From the NCBI GenBank assembly GCA_023423695.1, contig JAFAFA010000048.1:1-64000 (forward strand): a DNA stretch of 64,000 bases, written 5' to 3'. The stretch is from Pseudomonadota bacterium. Its GTDB lineage: Bacteria > Pseudomonadota > Alphaproteobacteria > Azospirillales > Azospirillaceae. This document shows, in pieces, positions 43,479-52,181 of this stretch (the first letter of the stretch is position 1; each line of letters opens with the position of its first letter). The notes beneath the pieces were generated by a model. The model was not told where the DNA came from and searched no databases. It worked only from the letters and a program-made list of their open reading frames with translations. The translations under genes were made by a program, and so were the position numbers.

Positions 43479-44885
43479 CTATTCGCCTGCCGCCATCGCT
43501 CGCGCCAGCACGTCGAACACCCGCGGGTCCTCCATCTGGGCGACGTTGAAGCGCAGGAACGCCGAAGCCGATCGGGACACGCTGAAAACGTCTCCGGGCG
43601 CGAGAACCACAGTCTCCTGCAAGGCCGCCCGGGCGACATCGGCGGCGTTCCGGCCGTCGGGCAGGCTGCACCAGAGATAGAATCCACCGCGCGGCATCAG
43701 CCATGGCCGCAGGCCGATTGCGTCCAGCTTGGCCGCAACCTCGCGGCGGTTCCGCGCCAGCCGCCGGCGAAGGGCATCGAGATGCTTGCGATAGCTGCCA
43801 TCGCTCAAAGTCGTCAGGACGAGTTCGGCGGCGACGGGGCTGGGGCCGCCGAAACTGGTCGCCACCTGCAGATCGACCAGCGCCTCCACCCAGTCCGGCC
43901 GGGCCGCGATGTAGCCGCAGCGGATCGAGGCGGACAGCGTCTTGGAAAAGCTGCCGATGCGGATGACCTGCGACAACCCATCCAGGACGGCCAGCCGTGG
44001 CGACGGCTCATGCTCGAAGCCGGCGAAGATGTCGTCCTCGACGATGGTGAGATCGTGAGCGGCCGCAGCGGCGAGCAACTTGTGGGCCGTTTGCGGCGAC
44101 ATCGTCGCGCCGGTCGGGTTGTGGAGCGCCGAGTTGGTGATGTAGAGCCTTGGCCGATGCACCGTCAGGGCTTCGGTGAACAGGGCCACGTCGGGCCCCT
44201 GCCTTGTATAAGGAACGCCGACGATGCGGGCCTGATGGGCGCGCAACAGCGCCTGGAAATTGAAGTAGCAGGGATCGTCGACAAGCACCACATCGCCAGG
44301 GCGCAGCAGAAAGCGGCAGATCAGGTCGATGGCCTGGGTCCCTGAGCCGGTCAGAAGGATTTGATCGGCACCCGCCGATATCCCTTCGTCCGCGAACTGG
44401 CGGGCAAGCAGACGGCGCAGCGCCAGCGATCCGCGCGTGCCGCCATACTCCGCCAGCACAGCGTCGTCGGCAGTCGCGAGACGGCGTATCGCCCGGCGTA
44501 TCGCGGCGTTCGGCATCCAGTCGGCCGGCAGCCAGCCGCATCCCGGCTTCGGGATCCCTGCCGCCGCATCGAGCGACTGGCGCGACACCCAGAACGGATC
44601 GATGGTCCGGTCCAGCCGAGGCTCGACCTCAGCCAGGGCAAGCGGCGGCATGGCGCCGGACACGTAAAATCCCGAGCCGGGGTGCGAGCGGATCACGCCT
44701 TCGGCCGCGAGCCGGTCGTAGGCCTCCACCACCGTCGATGGCGAGACGCCCATGGTGGCGGCGAAGCTGCGGATCGAGGGCAGCTTTTCACCCGGTGACA
44801 ACGTGCGGCTTGCCATCCTGCGGCGGATCGCCTCCATCACCTCGCCAGTCCGTGTACCGGGTCGCGTGCCGGTCCGGCTGTTCAT
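43479..44885 (-). CDS. MocR/PdxR-family regulator (GntR domain fused to class I aminotransferase)
   Basis: This 468-residue protein has an N-terminal GntR winged helix (GEVMEAIRRRMASRTLSPGEKLPSIRSFAATMGVSPSTVVEAYDRLAAEGVI, residues ~12-75) fused to a fold-type I aminotransferase domain. The PLP-binding Lys is expected in RIGSFSKTLSASIRCGY. Such proteins sense PLP or an amino-acid adduct and control adjacent genes. It diverges from an EamA permease, across a near-perfect palindrome at 44938-44959, so regulation of that permease is likely. Whether it is a true PdxR cannot be said; no pdxST genes are near. Confidence 0.87.
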   Translation of the reverse strand: MNSRTGTRPGTRTGEVMEAIRRRMASRTLSPGEKLPSIRSFAATMGVSPSTVVEAYDRLAAEGVIRSHPGSGFYVSGAMPPLALAEVEPRLDRTIDPFWVSRQSLDAAAGIPKPGCGWLPADWMPNAAIRRAIRRLATADDAVLAEYGGTRGSLALRRLLARQFADEGISAGADQILLTGSGTQAIDLICRFLLRPGDVVLVDDPCYFNFQALLRAHQARIVGVPYTRQGPDVALFTEALTVHRPRLYITNSALHNPTGATMSPQTAHKLLAAAAAHDLTIVEDDIFAGFEHEPSPRLAVLDGLSQVIRIGSFSKTLSASIRCGYIAARPDWVEALVDLQVATSFGGPSPVAAELVLTTLSDGSYRKHLDALRRRLARNRREVAAKLDAIGLRPWLMPRGGFYLWCSLPDGRNAADVARAALQETVVLAPGDVFSVSRSASAFLRFNVAQMEDPRVFDVLARAMAAGE

Positions 44886-44937
44886 CGTGCAATCATCGCC
44901 ATAGGCGCCGTCCCCATGTGTATGGCTCCCGTAGTCA

Positions 44938-44959
44938 ATACAGTTCGATGGAATTGTAT
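44938..44959. promoter_or_regulatory. Palindromic operator between the MocR gene and the permease
   Basis: ATACAGTTC and GAATTGTAT flank the 4-base centre GATG; 8 of 9 arm positions are complementary. It is 53 bases upstream of the regulator ATG and 72 bases upstream of the permease ATG, a suitable location for divergent control. Confidence 0.5.
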
Positions 44960-45030
44960 GGGACTGTTGCTGTCTTCTCCAGGGGGCATGACGCTAGCAT
45001 CGCTGCGAATGAAGTGAATCGGGGGGCAGG

Positions 45031-45891
45031 ATGCGGCGGGTTTCGGCAGGATGGGGCAGCGGGATGCTCGGCGTGGTCATCTTCAGCGGTTCGCTGCCGG
45101 CGACGCGTGTCGCGGTCGCGGGCTTCCCGCCGCTGTTCCTGACTTCGGCACGGGCGGTGATCGCCGCCGCGCTGGCAGTCGCACTGCTGTCGATCCTGCG
45201 GCAGACGCGGCCTGCCCGCAGCGATTTGCGCCCGCTGGCGGTCGTGGCGCTCGGGGTCGTCGTCGGTTTTCCGCTGCTGACGGCGCTGGCGCTTCAACAG
45301 ATCACCTCGGCGCAGTCGATCGTGTTCATCGGGCTGCTGCCGCTCGCCACGGCGTTGTTCGGCGTGCTGCGGTCAAGGGAACGGCCGAAACCGGCTTTCT
45401 GGCTGTTCTCGACGGTCGGTGGGGTTGCCGTCGCCGGTTTCGCCCTGGCACAGGGCGGCGGCGCGTCGCTTGCTGGTGGCCTGCTGATGGTCGCGGCAAT
45501 TCTGCTCTGCGGGCTCGGCTATGCCGAGGGTGCCGTCCTGTCCCGACGGCTGGGCGGCTGGCAGGTCATTTCCTGGGCGCTCGTGCTGGCATCGCCGGCC
45601 ATGGTGGTGGCCGCGCTCCTGACGATGCCGGAAAACTGGACCGATGCCGCTGCGCCGGCCTGGATCGGACTGGGTTACGTCTCGGTCTTCAGCATGCTGG
45701 TGGGGTTCGTCTTCTGGTATCGCGGACTGGCGCTCGGCGGCATCGCCGGTGTGGGGCAATCGCAGTTGCTTCAGCCCCTCCTCGGCCTTGCCCTGGCGGG
45801 GCTGCTGCTGCACGAGCCGGTCGCCTGGAGCATGATCGCGGTAACCGGGTTGGTGGTGCTGTGCGTCGCAGGCGCCAAAAGGTTCGCGTGA
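45031..45891 (+). CDS. EamA-family (DMT superfamily) permease
   Basis: This 286-residue protein has ten predicted helices in two EamA repeats. The first repeat is seen in FSGSLPATRVAVAGFPPLFLTSARAVIAAAL, and the second in WIGLGYVSVFSMLVGFVFWYRGLALGGIAGVGQSQLLQPLLGL. Members usually export amino acids or metabolites. GGGGGGCAGG precedes the ATG at 45031. Pairing with a divergent MocR regulator is common for DMT exporters of amino-acid-related compounds. Confidence 0.87.
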   Translation: MRRVSAGWGSGMLGVVIFSGSLPATRVAVAGFPPLFLTSARAVIAAALAVALLSILRQTRPARSDLRPLAVVALGVVVGFPLLTALALQQITSAQSIVFIGLLPLATALFGVLRSRERPKPAFWLFSTVGGVAVAGFALAQGGGASLAGGLLMVAAILLCGLGYAEGAVLSRRLGGWQVISWALVLASPAMVVAALLTMPENWTDAAAPAWIGLGYVSVFSMLVGFVFWYRGLALGGIAGVGQSQLLQPLLGLALAGLLLHEPVAWSMIAVTGLVVLCVAGAKRFA

Positions 45892-45994
45892 GCGGCAAGC
45901 AGCCCGGCCACCTATTCCAGCGGGTCATCGACGGTGGCCACACGCCTCCCGCGGGAACCGAAGCGTGGCTGCCGGGTTGATCCAAGCATGGGCG

Positions 45995-46021
45995 TGGCGC
46001 CACCGGAGAGCGGAGGCGCCA
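45995..46021. terminator. Hairpin after the EamA permease gene
   Basis: The arms TGGCGCC-A-CCG and CGG-A-GGCGCCA pair around a short loop. It lies about 100 bases after the permease stop and 34 bases before the small peptide gene at 46055. No T-run follows. Confidence 0.4.
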
Positions 46022-46054
46022 TGCAATGAACGAAGCAACACAGGGACCGACGCC

Positions 46055-46141
46055 ATGCTCAAGATCCTCGGTTGGGCCATCCTGATCATCTTCATCATCG
46101 GCCTGCTGGTCGTCACCGGAATCCTGAAGCTGATCTTCTGA
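46055..46141 (+). CDS. 28-residue single-span membrane peptide
   Basis: This short reading frame encodes 28 residues: Met-Leu-Lys, a nearly uninterrupted hydrophobic helix rich in Ile, Leu, Val and Gly, and a Leu-Lys-Leu-Ile-Phe end. AGGGA lies 8 bases upstream of the ATG. Lys residues at both ends are consistent with a membrane-spanning helix. Its stop is five bases from the end of the convergent flavin gene. The codon pattern is heavily C/G-ended, as in real genes here. Function is unknown. Confidence 0.6.
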   Translation: MLKILGWAILIIFIIGLLVVTGILKLIF

Positions 46142-46145
46142 CCTT

Positions 46146-47120
46146 CTACTCCTCCGCCATCGCCAGCGCACGGCGCAGGTGGGTCCGGCAGTCCGCGACC
46201 ATGCGGCGGATCAGCTCGTCGCAGGTCGGAATGTCGTCGATCAGGCCGATGACCATGCCGGCGGACACCACCCCGGCCTGGACGTCGCCGGACTCCAGGG
46301 CAGCCCGGCCGCGCTGGCCGGCGACGAGAGGGCGCACCTCCTCGAACACGGTGCCGCCGGGACGGCGTTCCAGCGCCACCACCTCGTCCGACACGGCGTT
46401 CTTGAAGACGCGGGCGGTGTTGCGCAGGCTGCGCAGGATCAGGTTGGTGTCGCGCTCGCCGGCCGCGACCAGAGCCTGCTTGATGGCGTCATGCACCGGC
46501 GCCTCCCGCGTGCAGAGGAAGCGCGTGCCCATGTTGACGCCCTGCGCGCCCAGCGCCAGCGCCGCCGCCATGCCGCGGCCGTCCGCAATGCCGCCGGAGG
46601 CGATGACCGGAATCTTCAGCGCCCGCACCGCCGCCGGGATCAGCACCAGCCCTGGAATGTCGTCCTCCCCCGGATGGCCGGCGCATTCGAAGCCGTCGAT
46701 GCTGATGACGTCCACCCCGGCCCGCTCGGCGCTCAGCGCATGGCGGATGCTGGTGCATTTGTGCAGGATGCGGATGCCGTGCGCCTTCATGCGCTCGACG
46801 AAGGCGCGCGGGCTGTTGCCGGCGGTCTCGACGATGGTGATGCCGCTGTCGATGATGACGTCCAGATAGCGCTCGTAAGGCGGCGGCGTCACCGCCGGCA
46901 GCATGGTCAGGTTCACGCCGAAGGGCCGGTCGGTCATGCTCCGGCAGCGTCGGATTTCCCGCGCCAGATCCTCCGGCGTCGGCTGGGTCAGTGCCGTCAG
47001 GATGCCGAGCCCGCCCGCGTTGGACACGGCCGATGCCAGTTCCGCCAGCCCGACCCACTGCATCCCGCCCTGTACGATCGGGTAATCGATGCCCAACAGG
47101 CGCGTCACCTCGGTCTTCAT
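46146..47120 (-). CDS. Nitronate monooxygenase / 2-nitropropane dioxygenase family flavoprotein
   Basis: This 324-residue TIM-barrel flavoprotein opens with RLLGIDYPIVQGGMQWVGLAELASAVSNAGGLG. It has the FMN-phosphate segments VISIDGFECAGHPGE (H of the GHxG motif) and IPVIASGGIADGRGMAAALALGAQGVNMGTRFL. Family members oxidise nitronates or act as enoyl reductase-like or dehydrogenase flavoproteins, so the substrate is open. GGAGGAG lies 8 bases before the ATG at 47120. It is a single-gene unit converging on the 28-residue peptide gene. Confidence 0.85.
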   Translation of the reverse strand: MKTEVTRLLGIDYPIVQGGMQWVGLAELASAVSNAGGLGILTALTQPTPEDLAREIRRCRSMTDRPFGVNLTMLPAVTPPPYERYLDVIIDSGITIVETAGNSPRAFVERMKAHGIRILHKCTSIRHALSAERAGVDVISIDGFECAGHPGEDDIPGLVLIPAAVRALKIPVIASGGIADGRGMAAALALGAQGVNMGTRFLCTREAPVHDAIKQALVAAGERDTNLILRSLRNTARVFKNAVSDEVVALERRPGGTVFEEVRPLVAGQRGRAALESGDVQAGVVSAGMVIGLIDDIPTCDELIRRMVADCRTHLRRALAMAEE

Positions 47121-47509
47121 GCCGCCAACTCCTCCCCTTCCCCAGCCTTGTCGTTGCCGCTTGCCCGCCGCGCCAGCCCGCCATCCGGCACAACGGGAGT
47201 ACCCGGACTTATAAGCTGATCCATAAGACGAAACGGTATATGATCTTCGATCTATGATTAAAGAGCAGATCAGACAAAATTCTGGGAACAGCTCGAAAAC
47301 TTGCCCTATGATAATGAAAGTATAGGGTCTGATGAATATCCTGCCGTGCCGGTCGCCGCAACGCGACGCGTACGGCCGGGGCCGGGTTTTGCATCGTGGA
47401 CTGTTCAGACTGCCGTCGAACTCTCGACGGGAATCCGGCAGACTCTGGTGACAATGGCTTGAATAGAGCGGGCCTGCCGGACTGAGACCGAGACGAGCAA
47501 AGGACGATC
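47121..47509. other. 389-bp divergent spacer between the nitronate monooxygenase-like gene and bphP
   Basis: The part from 47210 to 47340 is notably AT-rich for this genome and probably holds both promoters. A short inverted repeat CCCTAT-N12-ATAGGG lies at 47304-47327. No gene was recognised. A TTG-free, unambiguous promoter could not be chosen by eye. Confidence 0.5.
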
Positions 47510-49780
47510 GTGACGCCTGCAACCGGACCGGAACCATGGCCCCAGACCATGGCGGGCAGCTTTGACCTCGACGCCTGCGCGCGCGAACCCATTCACATTC
47601 CCGGCAGCATCCAGCCGCACGGCCATCTCGTAGCGCTGGAACCCGACGGTCTGCGCCTGGTCCGCGCGAGTGCGGAGGCCGGGGCTGTGCTCAACCGTCC
47701 CCTCGCCGAGGCCTTCGGCCAACCGATCGACCGGCTGATCGACGCCGACGGCATGGCGTCGCTCGTCCGCCGGCTGCGAACCGCCCCGGCCGAACCGGTG
47801 CAGCTCGACATTCTGCACCTGCGCGGCGGCACCGACCATCAGGCCATCGCCCACCGGTCAGGCGGGCTGGTGATCCTGGAGTTGGAGGACCTCGCCGCCA
47901 CCGGCATCGGTACGCTGGAGGCGCTCTACCCGCAGATGCGCGAAGGCATCCGGCGGATGCAGGCGTCCCATGATTTCGAGACGCTGCTGACCTGCACGGC
48001 GGAGGAGGTGCGGTCGCTGACCGGTTTTGACCGCGTCCTGATCTATCGCTTCGACGAACAGTGGAACGGCACCGTCATTGCCGAGGACGGCAACGGCCGT
48101 CTACCCTCCTACCGCGGCCTGCGCTTTCCCGCCTCCGACATTCCGGAGCAGGCCCGCCGCCTCTATGCGCTGAACCGCCTGCGGCTGATCGCCGATGCCC
48201 GCTACCGCCCGGTCCCCATCCTGGCGGCAGAGGGGGCGGGGAAACGGGCGGCGGAGCCTCTCGACCTCAGCTTCTCCGTGCTGCGCAGCGTGTCGCCCGT
48301 GCACCTGGAATACATGCGCAACATGGGCACTCCAGCCTCCATGTCGATCTCCGTCATGGACGGGGAGCGGCTGTGGGGCCTGATCTCCTGCCACCATGCC
48401 GAACCGCGGCAGGTGTCCTTCGCCATCCGCACCGCCTGCGACCTGCTGGGACAGGTGCTGTCCAGCCAGATGATCGCGCTGGAGCGGGCGGAGGATGCCG
48501 ACCACCGCATTCGCTCCAAGAGCATCCAGGCCCGGCTGCTCGCCCATATGGCCGCGGCGGACCGCTTCATCGACGGGCTGGCGGAGGATGGCGAGGATCT
48601 GCTGTCGCTGGTGAATGCGGACGGCGCCGCCATCCTGTTCGACGGCGATTGCCGCCTGATCGGTCACACCCCGCCACAGGCGGTGGTGGAAGCCATCGGC
48701 GCGGAGCTGGCCGGTCAGGGCATCAAGGATCTGTACGCCAGCCACCAGCTGCCCGTGGATATGCAGGCCGCTGCGGGGATGGAGGCCAGCACCAGCGGGC
48801 TGCTGGCGATCTCCATTTCTCAGCTGCATCCCAGCTACCTTCTGTGGTTCCGGCCGGAGATCGTGCGCTCCATCGAATGGGCCGGCGACCCGAAGAAGCC
48901 CGTCGACGACAGCGGCCGGCTGTCGCCGCGCAATTCCTTCGAGACCTGGAAGGAGACGGTGCGCGGCCAGTCCCTGCCCTGGCGCCATGGCGAGATCGAG
49001 GCGGCCGGAGACTTCCGCAACGCCATCGTCAGCATCGTGCTGCGCAAGGCCGAGGAAATGGCCGCGCTGAACGAGGAGCTTCGCCGCAGCAACGGCGAAC
49101 TTGCCGCCTTCTCCTACTCGGTCTCCCACGATCTGCGGGCCCCCTTCCGCCACGTCTCCAGCTATGCCGAGCTTCTGCGCTCCCGCGCCGCCGACAAGCT
49201 GAACGACCGGGAGCGCCACTATCTGGACAGCATCATCGAGGCGGCGGGCTCGGCCGGCACGCTGGTCGACGGGCTTCTGCACTTCTCACAACTCGGCCGC
49301 GCCACGCTGTCGCGGGTGGAGGTCGACGTGGCCCGGCTGGTGGAGGAGGTCCGCAACCTGTTGGAGCCCGACCTGCGGGGACGCAACGTCCATTGGACCG
49401 TGCATCCGCTGCCCAGCGTCACCGGCGATCCGACCATGCTGCGGCTGGTGGTGCAGAATTTGCTGTCCAACGCCATCAAATACTCCCGCGACCGTGCCGA
49501 ACCGGAAATTGAAATCGGCTGCCGCAGCACGTCCGAGGCGCATGAGTTCTATGTGCGCGACAATGGGCGTGGATTCGATATGGCCTATGGCGGTAAACTC
49601 TTCGGCGTCTTCCAGCGCCTGCACCGCGAGGAAGAATTCGAAGGGATCGGCATCGGCCTCGCCAATGTCCGCCGCATCGTGGAACGTCACGGCGGCCGGG
49701 TATGGGCGGAAGGCAGGCTCGACCAAGGTGCGACCTTCCATTTCTCCCTGCCGCGGTCCGCAGCCGCCGAATCGAGGTAG
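47510..49780 (+). CDS. bphP: Bacteriophytochrome histidine kinase
   Basis: This 756-residue photoreceptor has PAS (~15-115) with the biliverdin-binding Cys at residue 23 (LDACAREPIHIPGS), GAF (~135-305) with PASDIP, and PHY (~320-500) with the tongue motif PRNSFETWK. A HisKA with SVSHDLRAPFRHV and an HATPase (NLLSNAIKYS, DNGRGF, GIGIGLANV) follow. It senses red and far-red light and autophosphorylates. The GTG at 47510 has AAAGGA just upstream. A receiver gene follows after four bases, as in cyanobacterial Cph1-Rcp1 pairs. No heme oxygenase gene is in the operon or window, so biliverdin must come from elsewhere. Confidence 0.93.
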   Translation: MTPATGPEPWPQTMAGSFDLDACAREPIHIPGSIQPHGHLVALEPDGLRLVRASAEAGAVLNRPLAEAFGQPIDRLIDADGMASLVRRLRTAPAEPVQLDILHLRGGTDHQAIAHRSGGLVILELEDLAATGIGTLEALYPQMREGIRRMQASHDFETLLTCTAEEVRSLTGFDRVLIYRFDEQWNGTVIAEDGNGRLPSYRGLRFPASDIPEQARRLYALNRLRLIADARYRPVPILAAEGAGKRAAEPLDLSFSVLRSVSPVHLEYMRNMGTPASMSISVMDGERLWGLISCHHAEPRQVSFAIRTACDLLGQVLSSQMIALERAEDADHRIRSKSIQARLLAHMAAADRFIDGLAEDGEDLLSLVNADGAAILFDGDCRLIGHTPPQAVVEAIGAELAGQGIKDLYASHQLPVDMQAAAGMEASTSGLLAISISQLHPSYLLWFRPEIVRSIEWAGDPKKPVDDSGRLSPRNSFETWKETVRGQSLPWRHGEIEAAGDFRNAIVSIVLRKAEEMAALNEELRRSNGELAAFSYSVSHDLRAPFRHVSSYAELLRSRAADKLNDRERHYLDSIIEAAGSAGTLVDGLLHFSQLGRATLSRVEVDVARLVEEVRNLLEPDLRGRNVHWTVHPLPSVTGDPTMLRLVVQNLLSNAIKYSRDRAEPEIEIGCRSTSEAHEFYVRDNGRGFDMAYGGKLFGVFQRLHREEEFEGIGIGLANVRRIVERHGGRVWAEGRLDQGATFHFSLPRSAAAESR

Positions 49781-49784
49781 CCCA

Positions 49785-50258
49785 ATGGCCACGCTGAAAC
49801 CGATCCTGCTGGTCGAGGACAACCCGAAAGATCTGGAACTGACGCTGGAGGCCTTCGAGGAGGCGCAGCTCGCCAACGACATCGTCGTCGCCCGCGACGG
49901 GGCCGAAGCGCTGTCCTACCTGTTCCACGAGGACGGGCAGGCGGTGTCCAAGCCGACCGATCCGAAATACCCGGCCGTCATCATCCTCGACATCAAGCTG
50001 CCGAAGGTGGACGGGATCGAGGTGCTGCAGCGGATCAAGGCCAACGACAGCACCCGCGCCATCCCCGTGGTCATGCTGACCTCCTCCAAGGAGGAGCAGG
50101 ATCTGGTCCGCAGCTACCGGCTGGGGGTGAACGCCTTCGTCGTCAAGCCGGTCGGCTTCAAGGAGTTCTTCGATGCCATCCGCGACATCGGCAGCTTCTG
50201 GGCGATCCTGAACGAGCCGCCGCCCGGCTGCCATCCCCGACGTCCGCGCGGCACCTGA
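49785..50258 (+). CDS. Rcp1-type single-domain response regulator
   Basis: This 157-residue receiver has LLVEDNPKDLEL at the start, the phosphoacceptor in VIILDIKLPKVDG and the Lys in FVVKPVGFKEF. The inserted loop after the second strand (YLFHEDGQAVSKPTDPKYP) is typical of phytochrome-associated Rcp1 receivers. It follows bphP by four bases and its stop overlaps the next gene (TGATG), so all are coupled. It likely receives phosphate from BphP. Confidence 0.92.
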   Translation: MATLKPILLVEDNPKDLELTLEAFEEAQLANDIVVARDGAEALSYLFHEDGQAVSKPTDPKYPAVIILDIKLPKVDGIEVLQRIKANDSTRAIPVVMLTSSKEEQDLVRSYRLGVNAFVVKPVGFKEFFDAIRDIGSFWAILNEPPPGCHPRRPRGT

Positions 50259-51748
50259 TGACCAAGCTGCTCGACCCGCCCGCGGGAAGCCGCGCATCTG
50301 ACGGCACGCCCGCCGATCCAAGGCAGCCGATTCCCTGCCGCGTCCTGCTGCTGGAAGACAACGGCATGGACGCCGATCTGGTGCGCGAGCACCTGCTGAT
50401 GATCGACGACCATGATTTCGACGTCCAACGGGTCGATGCACGGCAATCCTTCATCGATGCGGTCACGAATGGCGGTCCGTACGACCTGATCCTGTCGGAC
50501 TTCGACCTGCCCGATTTCGACGGCATGTCGGCGCTGGCGATCGCGCGCGAGCGGCTGCCGCGGGTGCCCTTCATCTTCGTGTCCGGCATGCTGGGCGAGG
50601 AGAACGCCATCGAGGCGCTGAAGAAAGGCGCCACCGATTACGTGGTCAAGCTGCGGATGGAGCGCCTGCAGGTCGTGGTGCGCCGCGCCCTGGTGGAGGC
50701 ACGCGACCGCAACGAGCTTGCGGACAAGCGCCAGGCCCTGGCGGAGAGCGAGGCGCGGCTGCGCTTCGCGCTGGAGGCCGGACGGCTCGGCTCGTGGGAA
50801 TTGACGCTGGCGGACAACAGGCTGCGCGTCTCCTCGATCTGCGCCGCCAACCTGGGCCTCTCGGACCCGGATGAACTCGCCAGCTACGACCGGCTGCTGG
50901 CGCATGTCCATCCCGAAGACCGCGACCATCAGCAGACCATGGTCCAGCAGGCGGTGACCAGCGGCTCTCCGCTGGACATGGAATACCGCACCATCTGGCC
51001 CGACGGCAGCGTCCATTGGGTGCAGGTGCGCGGCCGCGCCGTTTACGACCGGGACGGCACACCGACCGGACTGGCCGGCGTCTCGCTGAACATCACCGAC
51101 CGCAAGAAGGCGGAGGAGCGGCAGCTTCTGCTGCTTGAGGAACTGAACCACCGGGTGAAGAACACCCTGGCGATGGTGCAGTCCATCGCCAAGCAGACCC
51201 TGCGCGCCGCCCCGTCGGTGGAAGCCTTTCCGGATGCCTTCCAGTCGCGTCTGCGCGCGCTGGCCCAGGCCCATGACCTGCTGACCCGCCGCCAGTGGCA
51301 GGGCGCCTCGCTGAGCGAAATCGCCGCCTTGACGCTGGAACCCCATGTCCATGCCGGCCGCGTCAGGGTCGGCGGGCCGCCGGTCAACCTGACGACCGGG
51401 GTCGCGGTGTCCCTTCACCTCGCCTTCCACGAGCTTGCCACCAACGCCGCCAAATATGGCGCACTGTCCGCAGAGAACGGGCGGGTGGAGCTGGATTGGG
51501 AGATCGCGAAGCCGGCCCAGCCGCCGGTCCGCGCCGGCAAGGACAGCCACACGGGCGCTCTGGTGCTGCGCTGGCGCGAGAGCGGCGGGCCGCCGGTGGT
51601 GACGCCGACCCGCCGCGGCTTCGGGTCGCGCCTGATCGAACGCGGCCTTGCGCATGAGTTGGAGGGCGATGTTGCTCTTGCTTTCGATCCCGCAGGCGTG
51701 CGATGCCGGCTGGTGATTCCCCTGTCGTCGCGAGTGAGCCCGCAGTGA
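50258..51748 (+). CDS. Receiver-PAS-HWE histidine kinase
   Basis: This 496-residue protein begins with a receiver (~28-145; phospho-Asp in LILSDFDLPDFDG), then a PAS domain (~165-290). The HWE-family kinase has its His in EELNHRVKNTLAMVQSIA, a following HELATNAAKYGAL box and the C-terminal GFGSRLIERGL. HWE kinases are common in alphaproteobacteria and often act in light or general stress response. As third gene of the phytochrome operon, it may take signals from BphP via its receiver. Confidence 0.9.
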   Translation: MTKLLDPPAGSRASDGTPADPRQPIPCRVLLLEDNGMDADLVREHLLMIDDHDFDVQRVDARQSFIDAVTNGGPYDLILSDFDLPDFDGMSALAIARERLPRVPFIFVSGMLGEENAIEALKKGATDYVVKLRMERLQVVVRRALVEARDRNELADKRQALAESEARLRFALEAGRLGSWELTLADNRLRVSSICAANLGLSDPDELASYDRLLAHVHPEDRDHQQTMVQQAVTSGSPLDMEYRTIWPDGSVHWVQVRGRAVYDRDGTPTGLAGVSLNITDRKKAEERQLLLLEELNHRVKNTLAMVQSIAKQTLRAAPSVEAFPDAFQSRLRALAQAHDLLTRRQWQGASLSEIAALTLEPHVHAGRVRVGGPPVNLTTGVAVSLHLAFHELATNAAKYGALSAENGRVELDWEIAKPAQPPVRAGKDSHTGALVLRWRESGGPPVVTPTRRGFGSRLIERGLAHELEGDVALAFDPAGVRCRLVIPLSSRVSPQ

Positions 51749-52113
51749 CCGACGCGAACATTTCCGACCTGACCGTCCTGATCGTCGAGGACGAGCCGCT
51801 GATCGCCATGAGCCTGGAGGATGCCCTGCTCGACCATGGTGTGACCTGCCTCGGCCCCGTCGGCTCGGTGGCGGCGGCGCTGGAGATGATCGAGGCGGGC
51901 GGCTTCGACATCGCCCTGCTCGACGTCAACCTGCGCGGCGAGCGGGTGGATGCGGTGGCCGACCGGCTGGCCGCTGCCGGCATCCCCTTCATCTTCACCA
52001 CCGGCCATGGGGCGGAGGGGCTCCCCGACTCCCACCGGACGCGTCCGGTGATCGGCAAACCCTTCCGCGACCTGGACATCACCGACGCGCTGACCCGTCA
52101 CCGTCCGCGCTGA
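51703..52113 (+). CDS. Single-domain response regulator
   Basis: This receiver of up to 136 residues has IVEDEPLIAMSLEDALLD, phospho-Asp in IALLDVNLRGE and the Lys in PVIGKPFRD. It resembles the receivers paired with HWE kinases. The ATG at 51703 overlaps the kinase gene by 46 bases. A GTG at 51745, forming a GTGA overlap with the kinase stop, is an equally good start and would give 122 residues. It ends the phytochrome operon, followed by a strong terminator. Confidence 0.9.
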   Translation: MPAGDSPVVASEPAVTDANISDLTVLIVEDEPLIAMSLEDALLDHGVTCLGPVGSVAAALEMIEAGGFDIALLDVNLRGERVDAVADRLAAAGIPFIFTTGHGAEGLPDSHRTRPVIGKPFRDLDITDALTRHRPR

Positions 52114-52140
52114 TCGGATCCCATCAGGGCCATTCCATGA

Positions 52141-52178
52141 AGCCCGCCGGCAGGGGATGCCCCCGCCGGCGGGCTTTT
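52141..52178 (+). terminator. Rho-independent terminator of the phytochrome operon
   Basis: AGCCCGCCGGC and GCCGGCGGGCT form a perfect 11-bp stem around a 13-base loop, followed directly by TTTT. It begins 28 bases after the last receiver stop. On the other strand it also lies beyond the copper-chaperone gene end. Confidence 0.85.
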
Positions 52179-52181
52179 CCG

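Noticed and set aside
47304..47327. CCCTAT-N12-ATAGGG upstream of bphP as a specific operator
   Set aside because: Six-base arms with a long spacer in AT-rich DNA can occur by chance; no second copy was seen.
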